Positions 24,566 to 33,194 of a stretch of DNA of 38,275 bases are shown here, one piece after another; the first letter of the stretch is position 1, and every line of letters starts with the position of its first letter. The DNA is from Allobosea sp. Lineage in GTDB: Bacteria; Pseudomonadota; Alphaproteobacteria; Rhizobiales; Beijerinckiaceae. Under the pieces are notes generated by a model. It did not search any database. It saw only the letters and a list, made by a program, of their open reading frames with translations, and was not told the DNA's origin. The stretch covers positions 1 through 38,275 of the forward strand of contig NZ_JAUXYO010000095.1 in the NCBI RefSeq assembly GCF_030694325.1, written 5' to 3'. The position numbers and the translations under genes are program-made.

Positions 24566-26572
24566 TCAGGCCCCCGATCCCGCGAGCAGGCGGGTGCGCG
24601 CATTCTCCGCGGCGACGACCTCCTCTACGGGAATGTGGAAATCGCGGTGATAGTTGAAGCTGTGAGCGATCGCGGCCACCAGGATCGCCGCGAAGGACAC
24701 CGCCGCCAGCCACCAGATGTGCCAGATCAGCGCAAAGCCGAGCGCCACCGAAATGCCCGCCAGCACCAGGCCGGTCGGCGTGTTCTTCGGCATGTGGATC
24801 GGCTTGAAGCCCTCGACCGGGCGGACATAGCCGCGGCGCTTCATGTCGGTCCAGGCGTCGTTGTCGTGCACCACGGGGGTGAAGGCGAAGTTGTAGGCCG
24901 GCGGCGGCGAGGAGGTCGCCCATTCTAGCGTGCGCCCGTCCCAGGGGTCGCCGGTCAGGTCGCGCAGCTCGTCGCGCTTCCAGATGCTGTAGGCGATCTG
25001 GGCGATGAAGCTGACGATGCCGAGCAGGATCAGGAAGGCGCCGAAGCCGGCGATGACGAACCAGATCTGCAGCGAGGGATCGTCGAAGACGCGCATCCGC
25101 CGCGTCACCCCCATCAGCCCGAGCACATAGAGCGGCATGAAGGCGAACAGAAAGCCGAGCGTCCAGAACCAGAAGGAAAACTTGCCGAGCAGCGGGTGCA
25201 GGCGGAACCCGAACGCCTTCGGCCACCAGTAGATCATGCCGGCGAAGAGCCCGTAGAGCACGCCGCCGATGATGACGTTGTGGAAATGCGCCACCAGGAA
25301 CAGGCTGTTGTGCAGCACGAAGTCGGCTGGCGGCACGGCGAGCAGCACGCCGGTCATGCCGCCGACGACGAAGGTCAGCATGAAGGCGATGGTCCACATC
25401 ATCGGCAATTCGAAGCGGATGCGGCCGCGATACATCGTGAACAGCCAGTTGAAGATCTTCGCGCCCGTCGGGATCGAGATGATCATCGTCGTGATTCCGA
25501 AGAAGGAATTCACGCTCGCGCCCGAGCCCATCGTGAAGAAATGGTGCAGCCAGACCAGGTAGGACAGGATGGTGATCACCACCGTCGCATAGACCATCGA
25601 GGTGTAGCCGAAGAGGCGCTTGCCCGAGAAGGTCGAGACGACTTCGGAGAAGATGCCGAAGGCCGGCAGGATCAGGATGTAGACCTCCGGATGGCCCCAG
25701 ATCCAGATCAGGTTCACGTACATCATCGGGTTGCCGCCGAAGTCGTTCGTGAAGAAGTTGGTGCCGACATAGCGGTCGAGCGTCAGCAGGGCGAGCACCG
25801 CCGTGAGCACCGGGAAGGTCGCCACGATTAGCACGTTGGTGCACAGCGAGGTCCAGGTGAAGACGGGCATCTTCATCAGCGACATGCCCGGGCAGCGCAT
25901 CTTCACGATCGTGCAGATCAGGTTGATGCCGGATAGCGTCGTGCCCACGCCTGCGATCTGCAGCGCCCAGATGTAATAGTCGACGCCGACCTCCGGACTG
26001 TAGGAGATCCCCGACAGCGGCGGATAGGCCAGCCAGCCCGTGCGCGCGAACTCGCCGACGAAGAGCGAGATCATCACCAGCACCGCGCCGGCCGTCGTCA
26101 TCCAGAAGCTGAAATTGTTCAGGAAGGGGAAGGAGACGTCGCGCGCGCCGATCTGCAGCGGCACGACATAGTTCATCAGCCCCGTCACCAGCGGCATGGC
26201 GACGAAGAAGATCATGATCACGCCATGGACGGTGAAGAGCTGGTCGTAGTGATGGGCGTTGAGATAGCCCTCGGAGCCGTTGAAGGCGATCGCCTGCTGG
26301 ATGCGCATCATCACCGCATCGGCGAAGCCGCGCAGCAGCATCACCAGCCCGAGGATCATGTACATGATCCCGATCTTCTTGTGGTCGACGCTGGTCAGCC
26401 AGTCGCGCCAGAGCCAGCCCCAGAGCCGGTAATAGGTCAGTGCGCCGACCACCGCCGCCCCGCCCAGCACCACGACGGCGAAGGTCGCGACGAGGATCGG
26501 CTCGTGGATCGGGAAGGCGGCGAGCGAAAGCTTGCCGAAGATCGGGGAGGCGGCAACGGAAGCGTCGGTCAC
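24566..26572 (-). CDS. cyoB: Cytochrome o ubiquinol oxidase subunit I
   Basis: CyoB is the catalytic subunit that carries low-spin heme and the heme-CuB centre, reduces oxygen to water and pumps protons. The 668-residue length equals that of E. coli CyoB. Visible signature segments are [12 protein letters not shown] at the start, [15 protein letters not shown] with the CuB His and the cross-linked Tyr, [10 protein letters not shown] with the two further CuB ligands, and [10 protein letters not shown] with the heme ligands. The GTG at 26572 is used. It follows cyoA by 13 nt. The organism can therefore respire quinol with a high-capacity oxidase. Confidence 0.97.
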   Translation of the reverse strand: MTDASVAASPIFGKLSLAAFPIHEPILVATFAVVVLGGAAVVGALTYYRLWGWLWRDWLTSVDHKKIGIMYMILGLVMLLRGFADAVMMRIQQAIAFNGSEGYLNAHHYDQLFTVHGVIMIFFVAMPLVTGLMNYVVPLQIGARDVSFPFLNNFSFWMTTAGAVLVMISLFVGEFARTGWLAYPPLSGISYSPEVGVDYYIWALQIAGVGTTLSGINLICTIVKMRCPGMSLMKMPVFTWTSLCTNVLIVATFPVLTAVLALLTLDRYVGTNFFTNDFGGNPMMYVNLIWIWGHPEVYILILPAFGIFSEVVSTFSGKRLFGYTSMVYATVVITILSYLVWLHHFFTMGSGASVNSFFGITTMIISIPTGAKIFNWLFTMYRGRIRFELPMMWTIAFMLTFVVGGMTGVLLAVPPADFVLHNSLFLVAHFHNVIIGGVLYGLFAGMIYWWPKAFGFRLHPLLGKFSFWFWTLGFLFAFMPLYVLGLMGVTRRMRVFDDPSLQIWFVIAGFGAFLILLGIVSFIAQIAYSIWKRDELRDLTGDPWDGRTLEWATSSPPPAYNFAFTPVVHDNDAWTDMKRRGYVRPVEGFKPIHMPKNTPTGLVLAGISVALGFALIWHIWWLAAVSFAAILVAAIAHSFNYHRDFHIPVEEVVAAENARTRLLAGSGA

Positions 26573-26585
26573 GGGGATTCTCGCT

Positions 26586-27791
26586 TCAGGACTGGGACGA
26601 ACGGGCGAGGCCGAGCAGTTCGGTGAAGGTCTGCGGCCGGCGCGGCATCATCGGGGCGAACGTCATGGGAGGAACCGCCAGGCCCAGGCCCCGGATCGGA
26701 GTCAGGTCGCGCGGGGCGGTGTCGGGCGGCGCCATCGCCATCATGGCCTTCGCCTCCTCGACCGTGCAGATCGAGGCGATGAAGCGCGGCTCCTCGCCGA
26801 AGGGCGCCTGGTTGCCGCCGCGGCGCGAATACTTGTCATAGGCCAGCGGCAGCGTCGTATGCAGGCCGGCGAGGCCCAGGCCCCCCTTGGCGTCGAGCGC
26901 CATCATCTCGCTCATGCACATCTTGCCGGGCTGGACGCAGAGATTGCGGATCGCGTCGAACAGCCGCGGCTCGGTCGCGCCGAAGCGCTGCACCGCGACG
27001 TTCTCGCTCGGCCGCTCCAGCTGGAGATAGGCCGCGCGGTCGAGCCGGGCCTCGCTCTCCTTGGTCTTGGCGACCCAGCCCTCGAAATCGCCCTCGCTCA
27101 TGCCGAGGAAGGAAAAGCGCATGCCGGAAAAGCCCGCGCCGCTGTAATTGGCCGAGAAGCCCTGATAGCGGCCGGGGCGGTTGATCACGGCATGCAGCCG
27201 CGTCTGCATCGCCGGCATCGTGTAGATCTGGCCAGCCAGCGCCGGGATGTAGAAGGAGTTCATCACCGAAGACGAGGTGAGCTTGAAATGGATCGGCCGG
27301 TCGACCGGCGCGGCGAGCTCGTTGACGGTGGCAATGCCCTGTTCGGGGTAGATGAACAGCCATTTCCAGTCGAGCGCGACGACCTCGACCTCGAGCGGCT
27401 TCGTCGCCGCCGGCACCGGCTTGCCGGCGGCGATCCGGTCGAGCTTGCGGTAGGGGTCGAGCAGATGCGTGCCCATCCAGGTGATCGCACCGAGCGCGAT
27501 GATGATCAGCAGCGGCGCCGCCCAGATCACCAGCTCGAGGCCGGTCGAATGGTTCCAGTCCGGCTTGTAGGTCGCCTCCTTGTTCGAGGCGCGGTAGCGC
27601 CAGGCGAAGAACACCGTCAGCGCCATCACCGGCACGATGATCAGCAGCATCAGCACCGTCGAGATCACGATCAGGTCGCGCTGCTGCGCGGCGATGTCGC
27701 CCGAGGGCGCCATGACCACGAGGTTGCAGCCGCCGAGCGCGGCGAGCAGGGGCAGCAGGGCAAGGACACGCAGGAGGCTCAAGGCAGACAC
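26586..27791 (-). CDS. cyoA: Cytochrome o ubiquinol oxidase subunit II (lipoprotein)
   Basis: CyoA is the periplasmic cupredoxin-fold subunit. The 401-residue protein starts with a lipoprotein signal ([13 protein letters not shown], Cys22), then two membrane helices (about 43-66 and 85-105). The soluble domain has [22 protein letters not shown] and [25 protein letters not shown] segments (here [20 protein letters not shown]). The CuA-ligand set of cytochrome c oxidase is missing, as expected for quinol oxidases. The C-terminal 100 residues carry a family extension with [13 protein letters not shown]. The GTG at 27791 is used; a TTG three codons later is possible. It is the first operon gene and diverges from the MHS transporter. 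Confidence 0.95.
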   Translation of the reverse strand: MSALSLLRVLALLPLLAALGGCNLVVMAPSGDIAAQQRDLIVISTVLMLLIIVPVMALTVFFAWRYRASNKEATYKPDWNHSTGLELVIWAAPLLIIIALGAITWMGTHLLDPYRKLDRIAAGKPVPAATKPLEVEVVALDWKWLFIYPEQGIATVNELAAPVDRPIHFKLTSSSVMNSFYIPALAGQIYTMPAMQTRLHAVINRPGRYQGFSANYSGAGFSGMRFSFLGMSEGDFEGWVAKTKESEARLDRAAYLQLERPSENVAVQRFGATEPRLFDAIRNLCVQPGKMCMSEMMALDAKGGLGLAGLHTTLPLAYDKYSRRGGNQAPFGEEPRFIASICTVEEAKAMMAMAPPDTAPRDLTPIRGLGLAVPPMTFAPMMPRRPQTFTELLGLARSSQS

Positions 27792-27842
27792 CTTTCGCTG
27801 ATCGTCTTGGCGGGAGAGCTAGCTGCGGTGCAGCAAAGGGAA

Positions 27843-27863
27843 CATTGGACAATTTGCCCAATG
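27843..27863. promoter_or_regulatory. 21-bp near-perfect dyad in the cyoA / MHS-transporter intergenic region
   Basis: The half sites are CATTGGACAA and TTGCCCAATG around a central T, with a single mismatched pair. It lies 52 bases upstream of the cyoA start and 94 bases upstream of the MHS transporter start, in the 165-nt divergent region. The geometry is that of a homodimeric repressor or activator site. The regulator is unknown; it is not a canonical FNR box. Confidence 0.55.
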
Positions 27864-27956
27864 CCGCCCGCCGGCCCGATGGGGCACTAGGGCCGGTGCC
27901 GCGGCAGGGTGCGATGCACCATGCCCTTATGAGACCGATGCGCGACGGGACAGATC

Positions 27957-29288
27957 ATGGCTCAGATGCCGACCACGGCGGAACGCGACGCCAGCCATCT
28001 CAGCGAGAGCCATGGCGAGGTGAATCCGGGCGAGATGGCGATCGGCGTCATCATCGGCCGGTCCTCGGAGTTCTTCGACTTCTTCGTCTATGCCATCGCC
28101 TCGGTCATCGTCTTCCCGAAGCTGGTCTTCTCCTTCACCGACCCGCTCACGGGCACGCTGTATTCCTTCGCGATCTTCGCTCTGGCCTTCATCGCGCGCC
28201 CCTTCGGCACTGTCCTCTTCACCGCGATCGACCGCAAGGCCGGCAAGAGCGCCAAGCTGACGCTCGCCTTGTTCCTGCTGGGCACTTCGACCTGCGCCAT
28301 CGGCTTCCTGCCGAGCTATGACAGCATCGGCGCGGCCTCGATCTGGCTGCTCGCGCTCGCCCGCATCGGCCAGGGCATCGCGCTCGGCGGCACCTGGGAC
28401 GGGCTCGCCTCGCTGCTCGCGCTGAATGCGCCCCAGCGCCATCGCGGCTGGTATGCGATGATCCCGCAGCTCGGCGCGCCCTTCGGCCTGATCGTCGCCA
28501 GCGGGCTCTTCGCCTTCTTCGTCGGCAATCTCTCGGCGGAGGACTTCTACAGCTGGGGCTGGCGCTACCCCTTCTTCGTCGCCTTCGCGATCAATGTCGT
28601 CGCGCTCTTCGCGCGGCTGCGCATGGTGGTGACGCCGGACTACCAGAACCTGTTCGAGACGCGCGAACTGCAGCCGACGAAGATCGCCGACACGCTGCGG
28701 GCCGAGGGGCGCCATGTCGTGATCGGCGCCTTCGCGCCGCTGGCGAGCTTCGCCATGTTCCACATGGTCACGGTGTTCCCGCTCTCCTGGGTCTTCCTGT
28801 TCACCAAGGAAGGGCCGGCGCGCTTCCTCGTCATCGAGGCGGTGGGCGCGGTCTTCGGCGCGCTCGCCATCGTTGCCTCGGGCCTGATCGCCGACAGGAT
28901 CGGCCGGCGCGCGCTGCTCGGCGGCTGCGCCATCGCGATCGCGGTCTTCAGCGGCTTCGCGCCGCAGCTCCTCGACGGCGGCTTTGCGGGTGAGCTCGTC
29001 TTCATGATCGGCGGGTTCATCCTGCTCGGCCTGTCCTTCGGCCAGTCCTCCGGCTCGGTCGCCTCGGCCTTCTCGCCGACCTATCGCTATACCGGCTCAG
29101 CCTTGACCTCGGACCTCGCCTGGCTCTTCGGCGCCGGCTTCGCGCCGCTGGCGGCGCTCCTGCTCTCGACCCAGTTCGGCTTGATCTCGGCCGGCGCCTA
29201 TCTGCTCTCGGGTGCCGTCGTCACGCTGCTAGCGCTGCGCCTCAACCGCCGCTGGGAGCTGCGCCGGGCCGATGAGGGGCGGGGGTGA
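27957..29288 (+). CDS. MFS transporter, metabolite:H+ symporter (MHS) type
   Basis: The 443-residue protein has 12 hydrophobic helices. It opens with the MHS-type GVIIGRSSEFFDFFVYAIAS (here IGVIIGRSSEFFDFFVYAIA), then IARPFGTVLFTAIDRKAGK, the family version of motif A, and ARIGQGIALGG. The second half repeats ASGLIADRIGRRALLGG. Such carriers import organic acids or betaines with protons (shikimate, proline/betaine, citrate relatives); the substrate is unknown. The ATG at 27957 is preceded by GGGA at a workable distance. It diverges from cyoA and its 3' end overlaps the convergent DUF1810 gene by 47 nt. Confidence 0.9.
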   Translation: MAQMPTTAERDASHLSESHGEVNPGEMAIGVIIGRSSEFFDFFVYAIASVIVFPKLVFSFTDPLTGTLYSFAIFALAFIARPFGTVLFTAIDRKAGKSAKLTLALFLLGTSTCAIGFLPSYDSIGAASIWLLALARIGQGIALGGTWDGLASLLALNAPQRHRGWYAMIPQLGAPFGLIVASGLFAFFVGNLSAEDFYSWGWRYPFFVAFAINVVALFARLRMVVTPDYQNLFETRELQPTKIADTLRAEGRHVVIGAFAPLASFAMFHMVTVFPLSWVFLFTKEGPARFLVIEAVGAVFGALAIVASGLIADRIGRRALLGGCAIAIAVFSGFAPQLLDGGFAGELVFMIGGFILLGLSFGQSSGSVASAFSPTYRYTGSALTSDLAWLFGAGFAPLAALLLSTQFGLISAGAYLLSGAVVTLLALRLNRRWELRRADEGRG

Positions 29289-29724
29289 GATCGCCCCGCT
29301 CGCGCAGCAAAGCGAGCGTGCGCTGATCGGCTGATCCCCCGCAGAGCCGGTCGATCGCCTCTGCGAACGGGTTCGACCCGTTCCCGGACGCGAGCGAGAA
29401 CAGCGTCATGCTGGAGATGAATTTCAGATCGTCCGGCGAGCCGAAGATCGCGTGCAGGGTACGCCCCTCGACCGCCAGCACGGCATCCGTGCAGGCGGCG
29501 AGGCGCGCGCCGAGCACGGGATGCGCCAGATAGGCGCGTGCCTCCGCGAGCCCCGATAGCCCGTAATGTCGCGCCATCTCGGACGACCCAAGCCCGCGCA
29601 GTTGCGGGAAGACGAACCACATCCAGTGGCTGCGCTTGCGGCCCTCGTGCAGTTCGACCAGGGCCTGCTCGTGGACCGGCGCCTGCGCCGCGAGAAAACG
29701 CTGCAGATCGAATGGGTCGCTCAT
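29242..29724 (-). CDS. DUF1810 family protein
   Basis: The 160-residue protein is a clear DUF1810 member: DPFDLQRFLAAQAPVHEQAL, then ELHEGRKRSHWMWFVFPQLRGLG, YLAHPVLGARLAACTDAVL and GSPDDLKFISSMTLF. It is a soluble helical protein; no activity is established for the family. The C-terminal part (after DRLCGG) is variable and the last 15 codons overlap the end of the MHS transporter gene on the other strand. It is divergent from the small plus-strand gene at 29805. Confidence 0.85.
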   Translation of the reverse strand: MSDPFDLQRFLAAQAPVHEQALVELHEGRKRSHWMWFVFPQLRGLGSSEMARHYGLSGLAEARAYLAHPVLGARLAACTDAVLAVEGRTLHAIFGSPDDLKFISSMTLFSLASGNGSNPFAEAIDRLCGGSADQRTLALLRERGDLTPAPHRPGAAPSGG

Positions 29725-29804
29725 CGCTTCGAGGTGGTGCAGGATCGGACGGATGCAACCCGCCGGGGCCTTGGTAACGCCCTCGGCGGCCCGGAGAGGG
29801 CAAT

Positions 29805-30071
29805 ATGGCTGAAGACCCGCTCGCCCGGCGCCGCCGTCAGTTCCCGAAGCTGAAGGGCTGGCACCTCAACCGCAGCGGCAACTGGCAGATCGAGATCCGG
29901 CAGTTCCGCGTGACGATGTTCGAAAACGCGCTCGGCTGGGGCGCCGTGATCAGCCATCCAAGCCGGCCGGAGGGAACCTTCACCCCGGGTCGATGCGGCA
30001 GTTTTACTGAGGCGCAGGATGCCGCGTTCGATCTGCTGGTGGTGCTGGAGAGGCAGCTCGCGGATGCGTGA
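29805..30071 (+). CDS. Small hypothetical protein (88 aa)
   Basis: The protein is 88 residues with a basic N-terminus (LARRRRQFPKLKGW), a central beta-rich part (LNRSGNWQIEIRQFRVTMFE, GWGAVISHPS) and a C-terminal helix (TEAQDAAFDLLVVLERQLA). The ATG is preceded by GGAGAGGG at good spacing and the codon use matches the genome, so it is probably real. No family is recognised and no operon partner is seen; it stands between DUF1810 (divergent) and tRNA-Val. Confidence 0.6.
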   Translation: MAEDPLARRRRQFPKLKGWHLNRSGNWQIEIRQFRVTMFENALGWGAVISHPSRPEGTFTPGRCGSFTEAQDAAFDLLVVLERQLADA

Positions 30072-30127
30072 TCAACGACCGTGCGGAAAGCGCGGCGCAT
30101 CAGGGCAAGGCGGTCATCGGGAGAAAA

Positions 30128-30202
30128 TGGTGGGCGACACAGGGATCGAACCTGTGACCACTCCCGTGTGAAGGGAGTGCTCTACCGCTGAGCTAGTCGC
30201 CC
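30128..30202 (-). tRNA. tRNA-Val (anticodon CAC)
   Basis: Read on the minus strand, the cloverleaf is complete: acceptor GGGCGAC/GTCGCCC, D-arm GCTC/GAGC, anticodon stem CTCCC/GGGAG around loop TTCACAC (anticodon CAC, reads GUG), T-arm ACAGG/CCTGT around TTCGATC, and an encoded 3' CCA. It is 75 nt long. It lies 37 nt downstream of gph on the same strand. No integrase or repeated 3' end is seen nearby. Confidence 0.97.
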
Positions 30203-30239
30203 GCACCGGCGCCTCTCCTAGTCGGCGCGCGCCGCGTCG

Positions 30240-30953
30240 TCAAGAATGGGCGGCGAGCTTCGCGGTCGTCTCGGCCTGTGCCCCACCCAGCACCTGCCGC
30301 ACGGCCGCGGGCAGCGCGTCGAAATGCTGGATGACGACATCGGGCTCCAGCGTCTCGATCGGCACATCGGTATAGCCGAAGGGCACGCAGATCGTCGGTA
30401 TGCCGGCCGCCTTGGCGGTGGCGATGTCGGTGCGCGAATCGCCGATCATCACGGCCCGCGCCGGATCGCCCCCGCCGGCCTCGATCGTCAGCGTCAGGTG
30501 CCGCGGGTCGGGCTTGTGATAGGGGAAGCTGTCGCGCCCGGCGACGGAAGCGAAGCGCTGGGCGATGCCGAAATGGTCGAGGATTAGCCGCGTATGCAGG
30601 ATCGGCTTGTTGGTGCAGACGGCGAGCAGATAGCCCTCCGCCGCGAGCTGATCGAGCGCGCCGAGCACGCCGTCGAAGAGATGGCTGTGGGAGGCGACGT
30701 CTTCCGCATAGATCAGCAGGAAATCCTCGAACAGCCGCTCCAGCGTCTCCTCGTCGAGCGGCCGGCCCGAGACCTTGAAGCCGCGGGAAATCAGCGCGCG
30801 TGCTCCCGCACCGACCAGTTCGCGCGCCCGCTCCAGCGGCAGCGCCGGCAGCCCCTCGCGCACCAGGATGACGTTGAGCACGCGCATGATGTCGGGCGCG
30901 GTCTCGGCGAGCGTGCCGTCGAGATCGAAGACGACGATCGGGGACAGGGTCAT
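30240..30953 (-). CDS. gph: HAD-family phosphatase, phosphoglycolate phosphatase-like
   Basis: This 237-residue HAD hydrolase has motif I VVFDLDGTLAET with nucleophile Asp and the acid/base Asp two residues on, motif II in VCTNKP, motif III Lys in PYHKPDPRHL, and motif IV in MIGDSRTDIATAKAAG. Residues 15-85 form the helical cap of the Gph/PGP subgroup. It would remove phosphate from 2-phosphoglycolate made during DNA repair or oxygenation reactions; other small sugar phosphates are possible. The ATG at 30953 is chosen because motif I follows at residue 7. It is a stand-alone minus-strand gene, divergent from the small secreted protein. Confidence 0.88.
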   Translation of the reverse strand: MTLSPIVVFDLDGTLAETAPDIMRVLNVILVREGLPALPLERARELVGAGARALISRGFKVSGRPLDEETLERLFEDFLLIYAEDVASHSHLFDGVLGALDQLAAEGYLLAVCTNKPILHTRLILDHFGIAQRFASVAGRDSFPYHKPDPRHLTLTIEAGGGDPARAVMIGDSRTDIATAKAAGIPTICVPFGYTDVPIETLEPDVVIQHFDALPAAVRQVLGGAQAETTAKLAAHS

Positions 30954-31108
30954 GGGCGGGCCGCTCCTGGCGCGTGGGTCGCAGCGCATAAACGGGCTGA
31001 ACGGCGTTTTGGCAAGCGCGCCCGGCGCGGCAGGGCAGCGTCGGGGAGGACATCGTCGGCTCCGGCATTGATGCTATCGTGCCGGCGATTCGTGGAAGGA
31101 ACAGTACC

Positions 31109-31480
31109 GTGTCTCGATCCCTCCGACCCCTGGTCGCCCTGGCCCTCCTCGGCGGGCTGGCCCTGGCCGGCGCCGCGCAGGCCGCCCCCTTTGATTTCGC
31201 GCCCGCCCCGCAGACGGACCTGAACCGCGTCTATCGCGTTGACAAGGCCACCGGCGAGGTCGCCGCCTGCCAGTTCCAGCTCAAGGAGGGTGGCGTCGGC
31301 GTCACCGTCTGCTTCCCGCCGGGCGAGGGCGCCGGCGCGCAGGCGCCGAGCGACTACACGCTGATGCCGTCGCGGCACGAGCGCGAGGGCGGCATCTTCC
31401 GGGTCAACATCCGCACCGGCGAGATGAGCATCTGCTACGTCTTCGACGACAAGACGGTCTGCACGCCCCAGGCAAAGTAG
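31109..31480 (+). CDS. Small secreted/periplasmic protein, unknown
   Basis: From the GTG at 31109 the protein is 123 residues. It has a signal peptide (about 1-25, hydrophobic LVALALLGGLALAGAAQA) and a mature part with two similar segments: LNRVYRVDKATGEVAACQFQ and GGIFRVNIRTGEMSICYVFDD. Each holds a Thr-Gly-Glu turn followed by Cys, suggesting an internal repeat of a small beta unit. Four cysteines could form disulfides. AAGGA lies nine bases upstream of the GTG. I do not recognise a family. Its neighbours are gph (divergent) and gabD, with 142 nt before the latter. Confidence 0.7.
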   Translation: MSRSLRPLVALALLGGLALAGAAQAAPFDFAPAPQTDLNRVYRVDKATGEVAACQFQLKEGGVGVTVCFPPGEGAGAQAPSDYTLMPSRHEREGGIFRVNIRTGEMSICYVFDDKTVCTPQAK

Positions 31481-31622
31481 GTCGGTTGCAACATTAGGCC
31501 ATGGCGGGCCGGCAAAACCGCAGGACCTATGGCGGGCATGCGTCCGCCTGCGGTCGTCAGCCGTGCGGGCCGCATGCTAGACCACGTGGACGCCATTTCC
31601 TTTCGCGTCCCGGAAGCCCGCC

Positions 31623-33074
31623 ATGCTGAAGCTGAACGATCCCTCCCTTCTGAAGTCGCAGTGCCATGTCGACGGCGCCTGGATCGGCGAGGGCGTCGAT
31701 GCGGTCGACAATCCGGCCACCGGCGAACTGCTGGCGAAGGTGCCGCGCTTCGGTGCCGACGAGACCACCGCCGCCGTCGAGGCCGCCTCGCGCGCCTTCA
31801 AGCCCTGGGCGAAGAAGAGCGCCAAGGAGCGCTCGCAGATCCTGCGCAAATGGTTCGACCTGATCATGGCCAATCAAGAGGATCTGGCGCAGATCATGAC
31901 CGCCGAGCAGGGCAAGCCCCTGACCGAATCGCGCGGCGAGGTCGCCTATGCCGCGTCCTTCGTCGAGTTCTATGCGGAAGAGGCCAAGCGCATCTATGGC
32001 GAGACGATTCCCTCGCCCTTCCCGAACTCGCGCATCATCGTGGCCAAGCAGCCCGTCGGCGTCTGTGCCGCGATCACGCCCTGGAATTTCCCGGCCGCGA
32101 TGATCACGCGCAAATGTTCGCCGGGGCTGGCCGCCGGCTGCACCTTCGTGGTCAAGCCCGCGCCCGACACCCCGCTGACGGCCTTCGCGCTGATCGAACT
32201 CGCCATCCGCGCCGGCTTCCCCAAGGGCGTGCTCAACATCGTCACCGGCGATGCGGTCGCCATCGGCAAGGTCATGACGACGCATCCCGCCGTGCGCTTC
32301 ATCGGCTTCACCGGCTCGACGCCGGTCGGCAAGCTCCTGATGCAGCAGGCGGCGTCCACCGTGAAGAAGGTCGGGCTGGAACTGGGCGGCAACGCGCCCT
32401 TCATCGTCTTCGACGACGCGGACGTGGATGCGGCCGTGCAGGGCGCCATCGCCGCCAAGTTCCGCAACATGGGCCAGACCTGCGTCTGCACCAACCGCCT
32501 CTTCGTGCAGGAGGGCATCCATGACGAGTTCGTCGCCAAGTTCGCCGGCGAGGTCGCCAAGATGAAGGTCGGCAACGGCACCGAAATCGGCGTCGTGCAG
32601 GGGCCGCTGATCAACGAGCGCGCCATCGAGAAGGTCGAGCGCCACGTTGCGGATGCCGTCGCCAACGGCGCCAAGGTCGTGGTCGGCGGTAAGCGCCATG
32701 CGCTCGGCCGCACCTTCTACGAGCCGACCGTGATCGCCGGCGCCACCACCACCATGCTGATGACGCGCGAGGAGACCTTCGGTCCCGTCGCCCCGGTCTA
32801 CCGCTTCAGCACGGAGGACGAGGTCGTCGCGCTCGCCAACGACACGCCCTTCGGTCTCGCCGCCTATTTCTACACGAAGGATCTCGGCCGCGCCTTCCGG
32901 GTCGCCGAGGAGCTCGAATACGGCATGGTCGGCATCAACTCGGCCATGCTCGGCACCGAGGTCGCGCCCTTCGGCGGCGTCAAGGAGTCGGGTCTCGGCC
33001 GCGAGGGCTCGCTCCACGGCATCGAGGAGTTCGTCGAGATCAAATACATGCTGATGGGCGGCCTCGGGGCTTGA
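31623..33074 (+). CDS. gabD: NAD(P)-dependent succinate-semialdehyde dehydrogenase
   Basis: The enzyme oxidises succinate semialdehyde to succinate, the last step of GABA breakdown. The 483-residue protein matches GabD in length and motifs: AAITPWNFPAAMITRK (cofactor loop), GFTGSTPVGK, catalytic Glu253 in LELGG and catalytic Cys287 in GQTCVCTNR. A second Cys (289) matches the redox-sensitive pair of E. coli GabD. The ATG at 31623 precedes the usual N-terminus, with GGAAG ten bases upstream. No gabT or gab permease is adjacent. It is followed on the same strand by rpiA, separated by a palindromic repeat, so they may not share a transcript. Confidence 0.92.
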   Translation: MLKLNDPSLLKSQCHVDGAWIGEGVDAVDNPATGELLAKVPRFGADETTAAVEAASRAFKPWAKKSAKERSQILRKWFDLIMANQEDLAQIMTAEQGKPLTESRGEVAYAASFVEFYAEEAKRIYGETIPSPFPNSRIIVAKQPVGVCAAITPWNFPAAMITRKCSPGLAAGCTFVVKPAPDTPLTAFALIELAIRAGFPKGVLNIVTGDAVAIGKVMTTHPAVRFIGFTGSTPVGKLLMQQAASTVKKVGLELGGNAPFIVFDDADVDAAVQGAIAAKFRNMGQTCVCTNRLFVQEGIHDEFVAKFAGEVAKMKVGNGTEIGVVQGPLINERAIEKVERHVADAVANGAKVVVGGKRHALGRTFYEPTVIAGATTTMLMTREETFGPVAPVYRFSTEDEVVALANDTPFGLAAYFYTKDLGRAFRVAEELEYGMVGINSAMLGTEVAPFGGVKESGLGREGSLHGIEEFVEIKYMLMGGLGA

Positions 33075-33090
33075 ACCCGGCCGCGACCGC

Positions 33091-33175
33091 CGTCATTGCG
33101 GGGAGCGTCGCGACCAAGCGATCCGGGGGCGGCAAAACGCTCGACCCGGATCGCGCCGCTGCGCAGGCAATGACG
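33091..33175. repeat. Palindromic intergenic repeat (REP-like) between gabD and rpiA
   Basis: An 85-base imperfect palindrome begins CGTCATTGC and ends GCAATGACG, with an inner pair GCGATCCGGG and CCCGGATCGC. It fills most of the 120-nt gap. The sequence type is that of the large palindromic repeat spread in Bradyrhizobium/Bosea-like genomes. It may act as a hairpin that limits read-through from gabD. Confidence 0.75.
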
Positions 33176-33194
33176 TCGAGTTGAGGACAGGACC

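Noticed and set aside
26532-27890. 452-codon plus-strand open frame opposite cyoA
   Set aside because: Shadow of cyoA; it runs through the cyoA/MHS intergenic region and has no recognisable domain.
29242-29288. Overlap of the MHS transporter and DUF1810 gene ends as a sign of a frameshift or mis-start
   Set aside because: Both frames are intact and only the variable C-terminal ends overlap in convergent orientation, which is ordinary in dense genomes.
30128-30202. tRNA-Val as an attachment site of an integrated element
   Set aside because: No integrase, no direct repeat of the tRNA 3' end and no change of gene style are seen on either side.
31557-33017. 486-codon minus-strand open frame opposite gabD
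   Set aside because: Shadow of gabD, which has all catalytic motifs; the antisense product is rich in Gly, Asp, Arg and His repeats typical of antisense GC-rich frames.
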